The notes under the pieces are model-generated. The model had not been told where the DNA came from. It saw only the letters and a program-made list of their open reading frames with translations, and did not search any database. Shown one piece after another: positions 46,876 through 55,770 of a stretch of 64,000 bases of DNA. The DNA lies in NCBI GenBank assembly GCA_021818105.1, contig JAKAFB010000002.1, positions 1 to 64,000 on the forward strand. Reading direction: 5' to 3'. Each line of letters opens with the position of its first letter. Position 1 is the stretch's first letter. A program made the translations under genes and the position numbers. Origin of the DNA: Acidobacteriota bacterium. GTDB taxonomy: Bacteria; Acidobacteriota; Terriglobia; Terriglobales; Acidobacteriaceae.

Positions 46876-47243
46876 TTACTTCCATCCAGATAACATACGA
46901 GCGTCGGGCACATTGTAATGACGGCTGATGAAGATGCGCGTGAGCAAAGCGAGATGCCTGGCTGTGGGAGCATCAAAATGGCAAACACGGCTTCGACTCC
47001 CGATACATGGTGTTGTTCGATCCAAGGGGTTCACGTGAGTTCTGAAAGCCGCACTGTTTGACCTGCCAGCGCATGCGGATGTACCCAACGGGCCTTGGTC
47101 AAGGCACCTCGCGGGGAGTTGACCTGAATTCGATTTTATAGGGTGCGCAGGGCAGATGACAACGAAAGGCGGCGAACGAAGATGCAATGGCGGCATGGAC
47201 GAATTGCGCGCGGTGCATATGCATGAGCTACAGTGATGCGCTG
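46876..47243. other. 368-bp intergenic region
   Basis: Lies between the GT2 start and the 3' end of the second membrane-protein gene, both leftward. The minus strand is open for much of it, but the encoded residues are Arg/Ser/Cys-rich with no motif or ribosome-binding site. No clear promoter, hairpin or repeat was found. Confidence 0.5.
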
Positions 47244-48716
47244 CTACGGAATAGCGCATGCAGCAAGGACTGCGTTGTGCCAGTGGCATTGCAGGCCAGC
47301 GGGTTGTGGATACCGTACGAGAACCCAATCCACGCCGAACTGAGTCTTCAGCCGCTCGAAATCGCCGAGTTGGAAGTGGCTCCATCCGGCTTGCGCGGAG
47401 ACCTGGCTTTCCCAGGCGGGTGCCACATCCGGGACTTGTGTGGCGACGGCGGCATCCTTTATGGCGTCTGCCAACTGGCTGCGTTCGGCAAGGGCACGGA
47501 AGCTGTGATAGTCCTCGCCGGGGGCGGCCAGATAGTTAGGGTCGAGCACGAAGTAGGCGCTAGCCGGGGTATTTTGGCGGATCCATGCAAATGCCTGGAG
47601 CCAGGGGTTGGAAGGCTGTACGTCCGGCAACTCCACATGAGGGCTGCCGCTGAATTCAATTTGTTGTGCGGCGCACATTCCTCCATTGATGGCGAGAAGA
47701 AAGACGGCCCATCGCCAGACGCTTCGCCCAAGGAGATGCCGGCCGAGGAGAGCGCCGCCGACCAGCACCATGAAGAAATAGACAAGCTGAAGATAGCGCA
47801 TAGGCTGAAGCGGCGTCAGGCGGATAAGTTCGTCCGGACCGAGCACCACCATAGCAACGGCCTGCTGGAGCAAGCCGTAGATCAAAACAGCGAGCGAGAA
47901 GCGGGCGAGGTTTGTTTCTCTGCGCCTGCGCGCAAGGCGCCACAACCCCCAGAACATGGCCAGCGGGGCAAGCGCACCCAGCCACTCGTACCATGTCCAT
48001 TTGTAGAGGAAGAAGTAACGTCGAGTCTGGAGCGCGCTGCGCCAGGCGGGGCTGGGCGGCTCAAAGATCCAGCCAAGCGGGGTGGCTGCGGCGAGCGAAT
48101 CACGCCAGGAACGCACCCAAATGTGCACTGGATCCAGCGTGGTGAGCGTGAGGATGCAACTGAATGAGATGCCGAAGGCTGCCATAAGGGGATGAAAGAG
48201 GAACGCCACCAGCAGAAAGGGAATGGCTTGCATGTGTCTGCCGTCAAGGATGCGGCCGACGGCAAGGAGGATGAAGGCAGTGGCTATGTTGCGCGGGTGA
48301 AGGTGCTGATCAACGAGGTAGAGGGCTGCGCCAGAGACGGGCAGAGTAAACATCGCGGCGACCAGGGCGACTCCGGCCCACTGTGCTCGCTCTTCGGGGA
48401 ATAGGGCACGCGTAATGCTCCAACAGCCTGCGATGATAAGAATGATGGCGGCGAACTGCCACAACAACTCTGTGTAAGCAACGGGGATATGCGTAACCCG
48501 CACGGCACCGGCCACGAGGTTGTCGAAGAGCGTGGCCTGCACCTGCTCGCGGAAGAATGCGGAGTCGTGCGGGTAGAGTGCGGAGTTGAGGTCGCTCTTG
48601 ACGGCGGATAGATAGACGCCGTCGTCCTCTAGGCCGGGGTGGTAACCCATCACCACAAAACCCAGCACAGAAAACACGAGAATCAGAAGAAAATTGCGAT
48701 TTCGAAGCGTGGTCAC
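47244..48716 (-). CDS. Polytopic membrane protein, paralogue of the protein at 44576
   Basis: 490 residues from a GTG start at 48716. About ten hydrophobic segments. N-terminal loop GYHPGLEDDGVYLSAVKSDL matches the GYHLGAEDGEIY loop of its paralogue. The C-terminal soluble part has AFAWIRQNTPASAYFVLDPN and RALAERSQLADAIKD, again matching. Acidic residues in the first periplasmic loop are what GT-C transferases use for catalysis; that is the best functional hint. It is upstream of the GT2 gene and divergent from GT9. Confidence 0.78.
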   Translation of the reverse strand: MTTLRNRNFLLILVFSVLGFVVMGYHPGLEDDGVYLSAVKSDLNSALYPHDSAFFREQVQATLFDNLVAGAVRVTHIPVAYTELLWQFAAIILIIAGCWSITRALFPEERAQWAGVALVAAMFTLPVSGAALYLVDQHLHPRNIATAFILLAVGRILDGRHMQAIPFLLVAFLFHPLMAAFGISFSCILTLTTLDPVHIWVRSWRDSLAAATPLGWIFEPPSPAWRSALQTRRYFFLYKWTWYEWLGALAPLAMFWGLWRLARRRRETNLARFSLAVLIYGLLQQAVAMVVLGPDELIRLTPLQPMRYLQLVYFFMVLVGGALLGRHLLGRSVWRWAVFLLAINGGMCAAQQIEFSGSPHVELPDVQPSNPWLQAFAWIRQNTPASAYFVLDPNYLAAPGEDYHSFRALAERSQLADAIKDAAVATQVPDVAPAWESQVSAQAGWSHFQLGDFERLKTQFGVDWVLVRYPQPAGLQCHWHNAVLAACAIP

Positions 48717-48872
48717 CTGATGAGGCCATTGTATTGAAAGCCATTGGGCCTGTCTTCCCCGTTACATGGAGGGAACGCTGCACAATCCGAGTGATTGTGA
48801 GCATGCGAGGCAATGTTAGACTCGTGCCGTACGAGCAGTCGGCGGTAATTTGGGTGGCGAAGGACGAATGGA

Positions 48873-50129
48873 ATGAAGCTTCGGACGATGCGCGCGGTGG
48901 ATTATTGGATCGGTGTTCCACTGTGTTTCTTATGTACGCAACTGGTGCGTCTGATGGGTACACCCAAGGGGCCGGAGAAGCCGAAGCGCATTCTCTTTGT
49001 CGAACTGTCAGAGATGGGCAGCACGGTGATCGCAAATCCCGCGCTGGAGAAGGCTAAGAGGGAATTGGGAGCAGAGATATTCTTTCTTATTTTTGAACGC
49101 AATGCGGACAGCCTTCGACTGCTCGATACGGTTCCTGAAGCCAACATTATTACCATTCGCGAGGACAGCCTGTTGGCGCTGGCGCTGGGCTCGCTGCGCT
49201 TTCTGCGCTGGGTGCGCAGGGCGAAGATCGATACCGTTGTGGACCTGGAGCTATTCTCGCGGTATTCGGGGCTGCTTACGGGGCTGTCCGGGGCGCGGAG
49301 GCGAGTAGGCTTCCATCGCTTCCACAGTGAGGGCCTTTATCGCGGCGAAATGCTGACGCATCGCGTGAACTACAACGGCCATATCCACATGGCCAAGAAC
49401 TTTATCTGCATGGTGAATGCGCTGCTGGCGCCGCAGCCGGAGGTGCCGTATTCCAAAACGCATGTGAGCGACGCAGAGATTCGCGTGCCGATGCAGCCGG
49501 TCACCGAGGAGCAGAAGGAGTATGTGCGCGGGCTGGTGCGGCAGGTGTATCCCGACTACCGGCCGGAGTATCACCGGATTGTGCTGATCAATCCAAACAG
49601 CTCAGAATTGCTGCCGCAGCGGCGCTGGGCGCGGGATAACTTCAGCGCACTGGCAAAGATGATTGTGGAGGAGTGGGAGGACGCGCTGGTGCTGATTACG
49701 GGCTCGCCGGGCGAGCGCCAGGAAGCGCTGGGGATGCAGGAGAAGATTCATCATCCTCGCTTTCGCAGCTTTGCCGGCATGCACAAGCTTATGGCGATCA
49801 CGGCGTTGTACAACATCGCCACCGTGCTGGTGACGAATGACAGCGGGCCGGCACATTTTTCCGCAATTACGCCGATTCGCTCGATTGTGCTGTTTGGGCC
49901 GGAGACCCCGCGTTTGTACGGTAGCCTGGGCAATACAGAGGCGATTACGGCGGACCTGTCCTGCTCACCCTGTGTTACGGCGTTCAACCAGAAGAACTCT
50001 GCGTGCAATGACCCTGTTTGCATGCGGATGATTACGCCGGAGAGGGTGATGGAGTCAGTGCGCGCGGTGATGAATGGCGAGAGTACTGCGAGGCGCGACG
50101 TGGTGCAGATTGCACCTGCTGGTGCTTAG
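48873..50129 (+). CDS. Family 9 glycosyltransferase (heptosyltransferase-like)
   Basis: 418 residues. After a hydrophobic N-terminus (about 8-28), the GT-B fold starts with KRILFVELSEMGSTVIANPA, typical of ADP-heptose:LPS heptosyltransferases. The nucleotide-binding half has INPNSSELLPQRRWARDNFS and VTNDSGPAHFSAIT. Four Cys near the C-terminus (SCSPCVT, SACNDPVC) may bind metal or form disulphides. It probably adds a core sugar to lipopolysaccharide or a similar glycan. Its stop overlaps the stop of the converging ZIP gene. Confidence 0.9.
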   Translation: MKLRTMRAVDYWIGVPLCFLCTQLVRLMGTPKGPEKPKRILFVELSEMGSTVIANPALEKAKRELGAEIFFLIFERNADSLRLLDTVPEANIITIREDSLLALALGSLRFLRWVRRAKIDTVVDLELFSRYSGLLTGLSGARRRVGFHRFHSEGLYRGEMLTHRVNYNGHIHMAKNFICMVNALLAPQPEVPYSKTHVSDAEIRVPMQPVTEEQKEYVRGLVRQVYPDYRPEYHRIVLINPNSSELLPQRRWARDNFSALAKMIVEEWEDALVLITGSPGERQEALGMQEKIHHPRFRSFAGMHKLMAITALYNIATVLVTNDSGPAHFSAITPIRSIVLFGPETPRLYGSLGNTEAITADLSCSPCVTAFNQKNSACNDPVCMRMITPERVMESVRAVMNGESTARRDVVQIAPAGA

Positions 50130-50851
50130 AGCGCGGGCAGCAGCACGCGAAGCAGAAGAAACCCTGCTACACCCAGAAAGAAAACAAGCGCCATGCGAAT
50201 GCCCGGCTGGCGATTGACTTCCGGCACGAGATCGCTGGCGCCAACATAAAGGGCTACCCCGGCGGAGATGGGAAGACCGAACTGCATCCAGTGAGGTGCC
50301 AGTTCGATGACCAGGACGCCTGCCAGGGTTGCGACCGCTAGCGCCACGGCTGAGTAAAATGCGGCTTCGCGACTGCGCCCACTGGCGAGCATCACCGAGG
50401 CCATGGTGAAGCCTTCAGGAGCTTTGTGCAGAAAGATGGCGAGAAAGATAAGCCAGCCCAGCGTGCTGCTAACCACAAATCCCGAACCGATCGCGACGCC
50501 GTCAAAGAGGGCATGCACGCAGAGACCGGCGAGCACAGAGAAGCTTGTGTGCCGGGAAAGAAATTCGCCCAGGTGCGTCTCTTCGCCGTAGTGGAAATGG
50601 GCGTTGATGGTGTGCTCGAGAAGGTGCACGGCGCAGTAGCCCGCCATGATGAGGATCGGGCCGAGTCGCGGGCCGAGACGGAGGCTTTCAGGGGTCATCT
50701 CCAGGAGGGCCGTGGCGAGCAGAAAGCCCGCGCCGAGCGCGACGAAGTAGCGTAGGAATCGCTCGATGGCGCGGGCACGCACCAGGACGAGGCCGCCTGC
50801 AATGTCAGCCAGGGCGGCCAGCAGCCCGAGAAGGATGGAAACTTTGAGCAT
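50126..50851 (-). CDS. ZIP-family metal transporter 1
   Basis: 241 residues, about eight membrane segments. Metal-path motifs HALFDGVAIGSGF (TM4) and HKAPEGF (TM5) match the ZIP signature, and a His-bearing loop HTINAHFHYGEETH lies before them. Takes up divalent cations, probably zinc, across the inner membrane. It starts 6 bp after ychF on the same strand, so it may be co-transcribed with that gene. A second ZIP gene lies at 60628. Confidence 0.92.
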   Translation of the reverse strand: MLKVSILLGLLAALADIAGGLVLVRARAIERFLRYFVALGAGFLLATALLEMTPESLRLGPRLGPILIMAGYCAVHLLEHTINAHFHYGEETHLGEFLSRHTSFSVLAGLCVHALFDGVAIGSGFVVSSTLGWLIFLAIFLHKAPEGFTMASVMLASGRSREAAFYSAVALAVATLAGVLVIELAPHWMQFGLPISAGVALYVGASDLVPEVNRQPGIRMALVFFLGVAGFLLLRVLLPAL

Positions 50852-50857
50852 TCGCTC

Positions 50858-51943
50858 TTACCCGCTGTGCCGGATGTGCAGCACGTCACCGTCCTGCACG
50901 ACGTACTCTTTGCCTTCAAGGCGCAAGATACCCTGCGAACGCGCTGCTGCCTCACTGCCTGCGGCAAGCAAGGCGTCCCAGCGGATGGTTTCGGCCCGGA
51001 TGAAGTGATGTTCAAGGTCAGAGTGAATGGCTCCAGCAGCTTGCGGAGCCTTGGACCCTGCAGGTACAGTCCAGGCACGGCATTCGTCCTCACCCGCGGT
51101 AAAGAAGCTGATGAGGCCGAGCAGTTCGTAGCTCTTACGGATTAGGCGCACCAGCCCGCTTTCGTGAAGGCCATAACTTGCAAGGAACTCCTCGGCTTCG
51201 GCTTCCTCCATGTCGGCAAGTTCGGCTTCGACTTTGCCACAGATTGCGGTAGCTCCGGCGTTGGGGCGTTGGGCGACCTCATCGAGCTTGTAGCAGCTGA
51301 CGGCTGCCTCGAGGTCCGCGCCAAGGGTTGTGCTCTCGCCGATATTCACGACGTAAAGGACGGGTTTTTGCGAGAGGAACATGAAACCCTTGATAAGCTT
51401 TTTCTCCTCGGGAGTCATCTCCAGTTCGCGAAGTGGTTGCTCGTTTTCCAACGCCTCTTTGGAGCGAAGGAGGAGCGCCTGCTCGCGTTCCAACTCGCCG
51501 GTGCGGCCTTTCTTCAGGTCCTTTTCGACGCGCTCAAGGCGCTTTTCCACCTGCGTCAGGTCGCTGACCATCAGATCAAACTCGACGTTCTTGACGTCGC
51601 GCAGCGGGTCGATGGGGCCAACGTGCGGAATGGAATCATCCTCGAAGGCGCGCAGCACGTGAATGAGCGCGTCCACATTGCGCAGGCTGGTGAGGAAGGC
51701 CGTTTCTTTCAGCGCCTCCTGGCCAATGGCGGCAACATCAACATAATCAACGGTGGCATAGGTGGTTTTCTTGGGTGAGTAAAGCGCGGCCAGCTTATCG
51801 AGCCGCTCGTCGGGCACGCGGGCCACGCCGATGTGCGCCTCGCGCGGGTTGGAGTAGCCGCGATCCTCAAGCTTGGCTTTGGTCAGAATCTTGAACAGAG
51901 ATGTCTTGCCCACCTGTGGCAGGCCGATAATGCCAGTTTTCAT
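50858..51943 (-). CDS. ychF: YchF/Ola1-family P-loop ATPase
   Basis: Universal ribosome-associated NTPase of the Obg group that prefers ATP. 361 residues. G1 motif GLPQVGKTSLF (5-15). The G4 position reads VVNIGE in place of NKxD, which fits the known ATP preference of YchF. A coiled-coil insertion (about 125-170, Glu/Lys/Arg-rich) and a C-terminal TGS domain with FFTAGEDECRAWTVPAGS are present. Cytoplasmic. Confidence 0.96.
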   Translation of the reverse strand: MKTGIIGLPQVGKTSLFKILTKAKLEDRGYSNPREAHIGVARVPDERLDKLAALYSPKKTTYATVDYVDVAAIGQEALKETAFLTSLRNVDALIHVLRAFEDDSIPHVGPIDPLRDVKNVEFDLMVSDLTQVEKRLERVEKDLKKGRTGELEREQALLLRSKEALENEQPLRELEMTPEEKKLIKGFMFLSQKPVLYVVNIGESTTLGADLEAAVSCYKLDEVAQRPNAGATAICGKVEAELADMEEAEAEEFLASYGLHESGLVRLIRKSYELLGLISFFTAGEDECRAWTVPAGSKAPQAAGAIHSDLEHHFIRAETIRWDALLAAGSEAAARSQGILRLEGKEYVVQDGDVLHIRHSG

Positions 51944-52076
51944 GTACTTTCCGTTGTTATCCCCGCAGAATCATTGGCGCGAATGAGCCTCTTCGATGAT
52001 ACAGGGTTTGGTGGCGGATGTCGGAACGTTGGGATACGCGCAGAGAGAAGCGTAATGATCAATGGCGCGCGAACAT

Positions 52077-52568
52077 CTAAGTGCGCGTTGTCTCCGCACG
52101 GGCAATGAGAATAATCGTGGCAATGCCAAGAAGCAGGATGGCCTCTTCAACGTGCTCGCTGCGATTGTGCAGTTTGTTGAAGTGTGCGCGGTACGGGCTG
52201 GATGGAGGCACCGCGTCGATGGCTCCGCCGGCTGTAATACGGTCGCGCTCCATGGCGGGGATCATGCCGTACTGGGAGTAGCTGGTGAAAGCCAGCATGA
52301 TAACCACGAGGATCATCGGGGCGAGCACTGAGCGCGACTTGTAAATGCCCCAGGCAGGTGCCAGCGCGAGAAGCGCAAGGATGATGAGACCGGAGACAAG
52401 CCCCATGCCGTGCAGGATACGCAAAAGCTGGCCGACGATGGTGCCCGCGGTATGCGTGTCCGGCTGCAGAGTGCCAAAGGTGATGGCCGCAACAACGGGG
52501 AAGAAAATCTCCGCGCCCAGCCAGACGACGAGCGCGAGATACAACAACGTGCGCAGCAAAGTTTTCAT
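52077..52568 (-). CDS. DUF4149 (TMEM205-like) membrane protein
   Basis: 163 residues from the ATG at 52568. Four hydrophobic segments, starting LLRTLLYLALVVWLGAEIFF. The loop PYRAHFNKLHNRSEHVEE and the pattern of the first helix match DUF4149. Function unknown. It follows htpX on the same strand by 70 bp. Confidence 0.8.
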   Translation of the reverse strand: MKTLLRTLLYLALVVWLGAEIFFPVVAAITFGTLQPDTHTAGTIVGQLLRILHGMGLVSGLIILALLALAPAWGIYKSRSVLAPMILVVIMLAFTSYSQYGMIPAMERDRITAGGAIDAVPPSSPYRAHFNKLHNRSEHVEEAILLLGIATIILIARAETTRT

Positions 52569-52638
52569 GAAAGAAGAATACAGGGAACAGAAGCCAGGGG
52601 CACAGGAATAGCGTGTCTCCTGTGCCCTGATTGAGGAC

Positions 52639-53508
52639 TTACTGGACAATGCCGTGCATTGACGGACGGCCGATGAGACGCTCAATGCGCTTTTGAATCG
52701 GCGGATGCGTGCTGAAGAGGCTCGCGAAGGTCTCCCCGGAAAGCAGCGGCTGCACGATAAACAGATGCGCCGATGAAGGCGAGGCAACCAGCGGAACACG
52801 GCGGCTAACCGCGGAGATCTTTTCCAGGGCGCTGGCCAGAGCGTAGGGGTTGCCGGTTAAATGTGCGCCGGAGGCATCGGCTTCGTACTCGCGGGTGCGC
52901 GAGACCCATAGCTGAATCAGTAAAGCGGCCAGCGGAGCCAGAATCAACATGAAGAGCGCGCCAAGGCCGCCGCCGTCGCGGTCACGACGGTCGCCTCCGC
53001 CCATGCCGCCAAATGCACCGACCCAGAAGGCCATGCGAGCCAGAATCGTGATGGCTCCGGCGAGCGTGGCGGCAATCGAGCTGGTGAGAATGTCGCGGTT
53101 GCGTACGTGGCCAAGCTCATGCGCCAGCACGCCTTCCAGCTCATCGTCGCTGAGCAGGTTGAGGATGCCGTGCGTCACGGCCACCGAGGCGTGCTGTGGG
53201 TTGCGGCCAGTGGCAAAGGCATTGGGCGAGTCCGTGGGAATGACATAGATCTTCGGCATGGGGATGCCGGCGCGGGCAGCAAGCCGCTCGACAACCTCGT
53301 AGGCGCGGGGCAATTGCTCCCGCGTGACGGGCTGAGCACGGTACATGGCCAGCGCAATCTTGTCGGAGTAGAAGTAGCTGAAGAAATTCATCGCCGCGGC
53401 GATGGCAAAGGCAATCAAAGCGCCGTCTGTTCCCCCGAGATATTGCCCGGTGAGGACCAGAAGCAGCGTAAGCGCAGTCAGCAGCAGCGTCGTCTTGAAG
53501 GCGTTCAT
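52639..53508 (-). CDS. htpX: Membrane zinc protease HtpX
   Basis: M48 family protease that degrades misfolded membrane proteins. 289 residues from the ATG at 53508; the open frame upstream is not family-like. Two N-terminal hydrophobic segments (about 7-24 and 28-46). The Zn motif HELGH spans 130-134. PTDSPNAFATGRNP and a later Glu in REYEADASGAHLTG (third ligand) are as expected. Same direction as the cytochrome c maturation genes upstream, 160 bp apart. Confidence 0.95.
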   Translation of the reverse strand: MNAFKTTLLLTALTLLLVLTGQYLGGTDGALIAFAIAAAMNFFSYFYSDKIALAMYRAQPVTREQLPRAYEVVERLAARAGIPMPKIYVIPTDSPNAFATGRNPQHASVAVTHGILNLLSDDELEGVLAHELGHVRNRDILTSSIAATLAGAITILARMAFWVGAFGGMGGGDRRDRDGGGLGALFMLILAPLAALLIQLWVSRTREYEADASGAHLTGNPYALASALEKISAVSRRVPLVASPSSAHLFIVQPLLSGETFASLFSTHPPIQKRIERLIGRPSMHGIVQ

Positions 53509-53668
53509 CGGGTCGCTCCCAGCCGCAGGCGGTTGGCCGGCGGCTTCTGTGGTGCGGCTCCTTTTGCTACGGCTAAACGTGCAGCCGCACATCTATTGGA
53601 CGCGAACAAAGTGCAGGGGGATGCAGGTGTGGGCGCCAGCGCCCGCAGGCAGAGCGCTGGCGTATCGG

Positions 53669-54940
53669 CTAGGAGTTCTTCTTATTAAGAGCGCGTTTCA
53701 GCACGGTTTCAAGTGCGGCCTTAATCTCGGCGTACTCCTCAGGCTTGATTTTGCCGGAGAGCTTCTCGCTTTCGAGGCTAAAGAGCTCTTCCTTCAGAGC
53801 GTTGAGCAGGGCCGTATGTTTTGCGGTTGGAGTAGTGAAGGCAGGTACAGCCGCCGGTACACCGGCTTCAAACGCGGTGGTGCCGCCAGTCATTGGGGCT
53901 CCGGCGGGCTTGCGCAGAAGGAAAGCAGCCGCGGCAGCCAGAAGGAGGGCCAGCGCGCCGAGTATCCACCACTTGTACTTGCTGAGCGGGTCAGGCGTAT
54001 TGATTGGCTCGCCGATACCGCCGCCAGGGGTGTTGGACACCTGTCCACCGGTATCGCCCTGCTGGGGACCGCCCTGTTGCTGGCGCGGAATGGATCCGGT
54101 GCCGGAGATGGTGAACTCCAGAACCTGGCCGGGGTTGACGTTCTTGGCGACAAAGGTCTGAATGCCGGGGTCTTCTGGCACAAGTTGGAAGTTGGAGCCG
54201 GAGCCGGCCTTGAAGGTCATGCTCTTGGGCAGGAGGATGCCCACATTCTGGGCGGGGCGGGAGACCTGCGTATGGAACGTATAGCTACCGCTCGAGTACG
54301 GAAGGGTGTACTCGATTTGGAAGAGCGTGTCCTTTTCACCTTCATCCGGCTGGATGGGGAAGTTAAAGGCGTACTGGCCCTTGGGGCCAACCGGGTCAAG
54401 CTTGACGCTGGTGGGCAGGCCGGTGGGCCGCTGCGCAGCAACGCCGGCTATTACTGCCTCGGGAGGAAGGTTGATGACAAAGGTGTGAGGGCTCCACTCC
54501 GTGCGCGGAGGGTTGCTGGTGTTGTGGACAAAAAAGCGCTCAGTCACTTGAAGCTGGCCGTTATTTGTCTCAATTTCAAGGACATCGGCCTCAATGGAGA
54601 CTCCTTCAACCGTGGCGGCAACGTCGAAGACCGGAATATCGCCGGGGCCGCCGCCTTGCGGGGCGGCAATAAAGTAACCGGCGCCCTGATGGGTGACGCG
54701 AACCAGATAGGGGCCGCTGCCGGGATCATTGAGCGTGTAACGGCCTTTGGAGTCGGTGGTGGCGTGAGCAACCTCGGCCATACCGGCCTGGACATCCAGC
54801 AGGACGACGCTATCGCCTGCCGCTGGCTTGCCGGTAGTTTTGTTGGTCACGGTGCCGGTAATCTGCGCGGCTTGAGCCAGCGCACCGACAAGAAAAAGGC
54901 CTGCAGCAGCGGAGTGCAAAAGGAACTTGTTCGTTCTCAT
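53669..54940 (-). CDS. Exported carboxypeptidase-regulatory-like protein linked to the ccm operon
   Basis: 423 residues. Signal peptide LLHSAAAGLFLVGALAQA. A beta-sandwich (about 25-100) of the carboxypeptidase regulatory type: ITGTVTNKTTGKPAAGD and GRYTLNDPGSGPYLVRV. A larger beta region follows, then a membrane segment (WWILGALALLLAAAAAFLL near 345). The cytoplasmic tail ends with a helical hairpin, LKEELFSLESEKLSGKIKPE, that echoes the hairpin of the small protein encoded just upstream and the CcmI N-terminal region. Its place in the ccm row suggests a role in cytochrome or envelope assembly; not established. Confidence 0.7.
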   Translation of the reverse strand: MRTNKFLLHSAAAGLFLVGALAQAAQITGTVTNKTTGKPAAGDSVVLLDVQAGMAEVAHATTDSKGRYTLNDPGSGPYLVRVTHQGAGYFIAAPQGGGPGDIPVFDVAATVEGVSIEADVLEIETNNGQLQVTERFFVHNTSNPPRTEWSPHTFVINLPPEAVIAGVAAQRPTGLPTSVKLDPVGPKGQYAFNFPIQPDEGEKDTLFQIEYTLPYSSGSYTFHTQVSRPAQNVGILLPKSMTFKAGSGSNFQLVPEDPGIQTFVAKNVNPGQVLEFTISGTGSIPRQQQGGPQQGDTGGQVSNTPGGGIGEPINTPDPLSKYKWWILGALALLLAAAAAFLLRKPAGAPMTGGTTAFEAGVPAAVPAFTTPTAKHTALLNALKEELFSLESEKLSGKIKPEEYAEIKAALETVLKRALNKKNS

Positions 54941-54987
54941 GGTCGGGTAGAGGTCCTATGGGTGCGTCATGTAGTGCCTGCGCGGGA

Positions 54988-55266
54988 TCAAGCCTGCTGC
55001 AGGTGTTCAATTTCGGCGAGCAACTGGGCCGTTTCGTTCTCCAGCAGCGTGCGCTGAGTGATGAAATCTTCTTCAGGATACTTGCCGGCGCGATACTCGA
55101 AGTTCAGATCGCGCAGGTTTTCGTAGAGCTGCTCCTTGCGCTCGAGCAGATACTCGAGGCGCGTCTTCTCGCGCTGGCTGGCAAAGCCGTTTTCAGGCCA
55201 GAAGGTGTAGATTCCGAGCGCGATCGCGAGCATAACGCCCGCGATGAATCCCTGAGTCTCTGTCAT
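54988..55266 (-). CDS. Short CcmI-like membrane protein
   Basis: 92 residues. One membrane segment (GFIAGVMLAIALGIYTFW), then a coiled-coil/helical hairpin: LLERKEQLYENLRDLNFEYR and AGKYPEEDFITQRTLLENE. This is the N-terminal module of CcmI, without its TPR domain. It follows ccmH by 3 bp and so is part of the cytochrome c maturation operon, where CcmI helps present apocytochrome to CcmF/CcmH. CcmI identity is inferred. Confidence 0.7.
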   Translation of the reverse strand: MTETQGFIAGVMLAIALGIYTFWPENGFASQREKTRLEYLLERKEQLYENLRDLNFEYRAGKYPEEDFITQRTLLENETAQLLAEIEHLQQA

Positions 55267-55269
55267 GCG

Positions 55270-55770
55270 TCAAAATTCTCCTTCATTGCCGGCATCCGTT
55301 TCGCGGCGAATCTTCTCACGCAAAGCATCTGCTGCGGGATCGTGGACCTCGGCCGGTACGGGCGTTTTGCCGATGGACCAGCGGCGTACCAGAAGGATGG
55401 TGCCCAGCAGCGCCGCTGCAAAAACGGCGAAGGGCGCAATCCATGCCACCAGGTCAAAGCCGTGGGTGCGCGGAGCAGCGAGCGCCGTGGCGCCGTATTT
55501 TGCGGCAAAGCTGGCCAAAATCTGCTGGTCGCTGTCGCCGGCGGCAATTGCGGCGCTGAGCTCATTGCGCTCACGGCCGGACTCCGTGCAGCCGACGTGG
55601 TTGCATTCGCCCAAGAGTTGCGCGCACCCGCAGGTACACATGAGGCGGTGGCTCAGATTGTTGAAGCGGGAGCTGGCATTGCTGGCTCCCAGCGAGAAGC
55701 AGACAGCCACGGCAAGGGCCAATGCCTGTGCGCCTTTGATCCAGAAGGTCAGGCGATGGGATGCGCGCAT
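55270..55770 (-). CDS. ccmH: Cytochrome c maturation thioredoxin-like reductant CcmH
   Basis: 166 residues. Signal/anchor at the N-terminus (ALALAVAVCFSLGASNASS), a three-helix domain with the redox region LMCTCGCAQLLGECNHVGC in place of the usual RCLVCQN, and a C-terminal membrane segment (FAVFAAALLGTILLV). The CxC-type and extra Cys arrangement is a variant form. It would keep the apocytochrome CxxCH reduced for CcmF. Start overlaps the ccmF stop by one base (TGATG). Confidence 0.88.
   Translation of the reverse strand: MRASHRLTFWIKGAQALALAVAVCFSLGASNASSRFNNLSHRLMCTCGCAQLLGECNHVGCTESGRERNELSAAIAAGDSDQQILASFAAKYGATALAAPRTHGFDLVAWIAPFAVFAAALLGTILLVRRWSIGKTPVPAEVHDPAADALREKIRRETDAGNEGEF

Noticed and set aside
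46876-47385. 169-codon minus-strand frame upstream of the GT2 gene
   Set aside because: Arg/Ser/Cys-rich, overlaps the end of the next gene, and lacks a start signal or motif.
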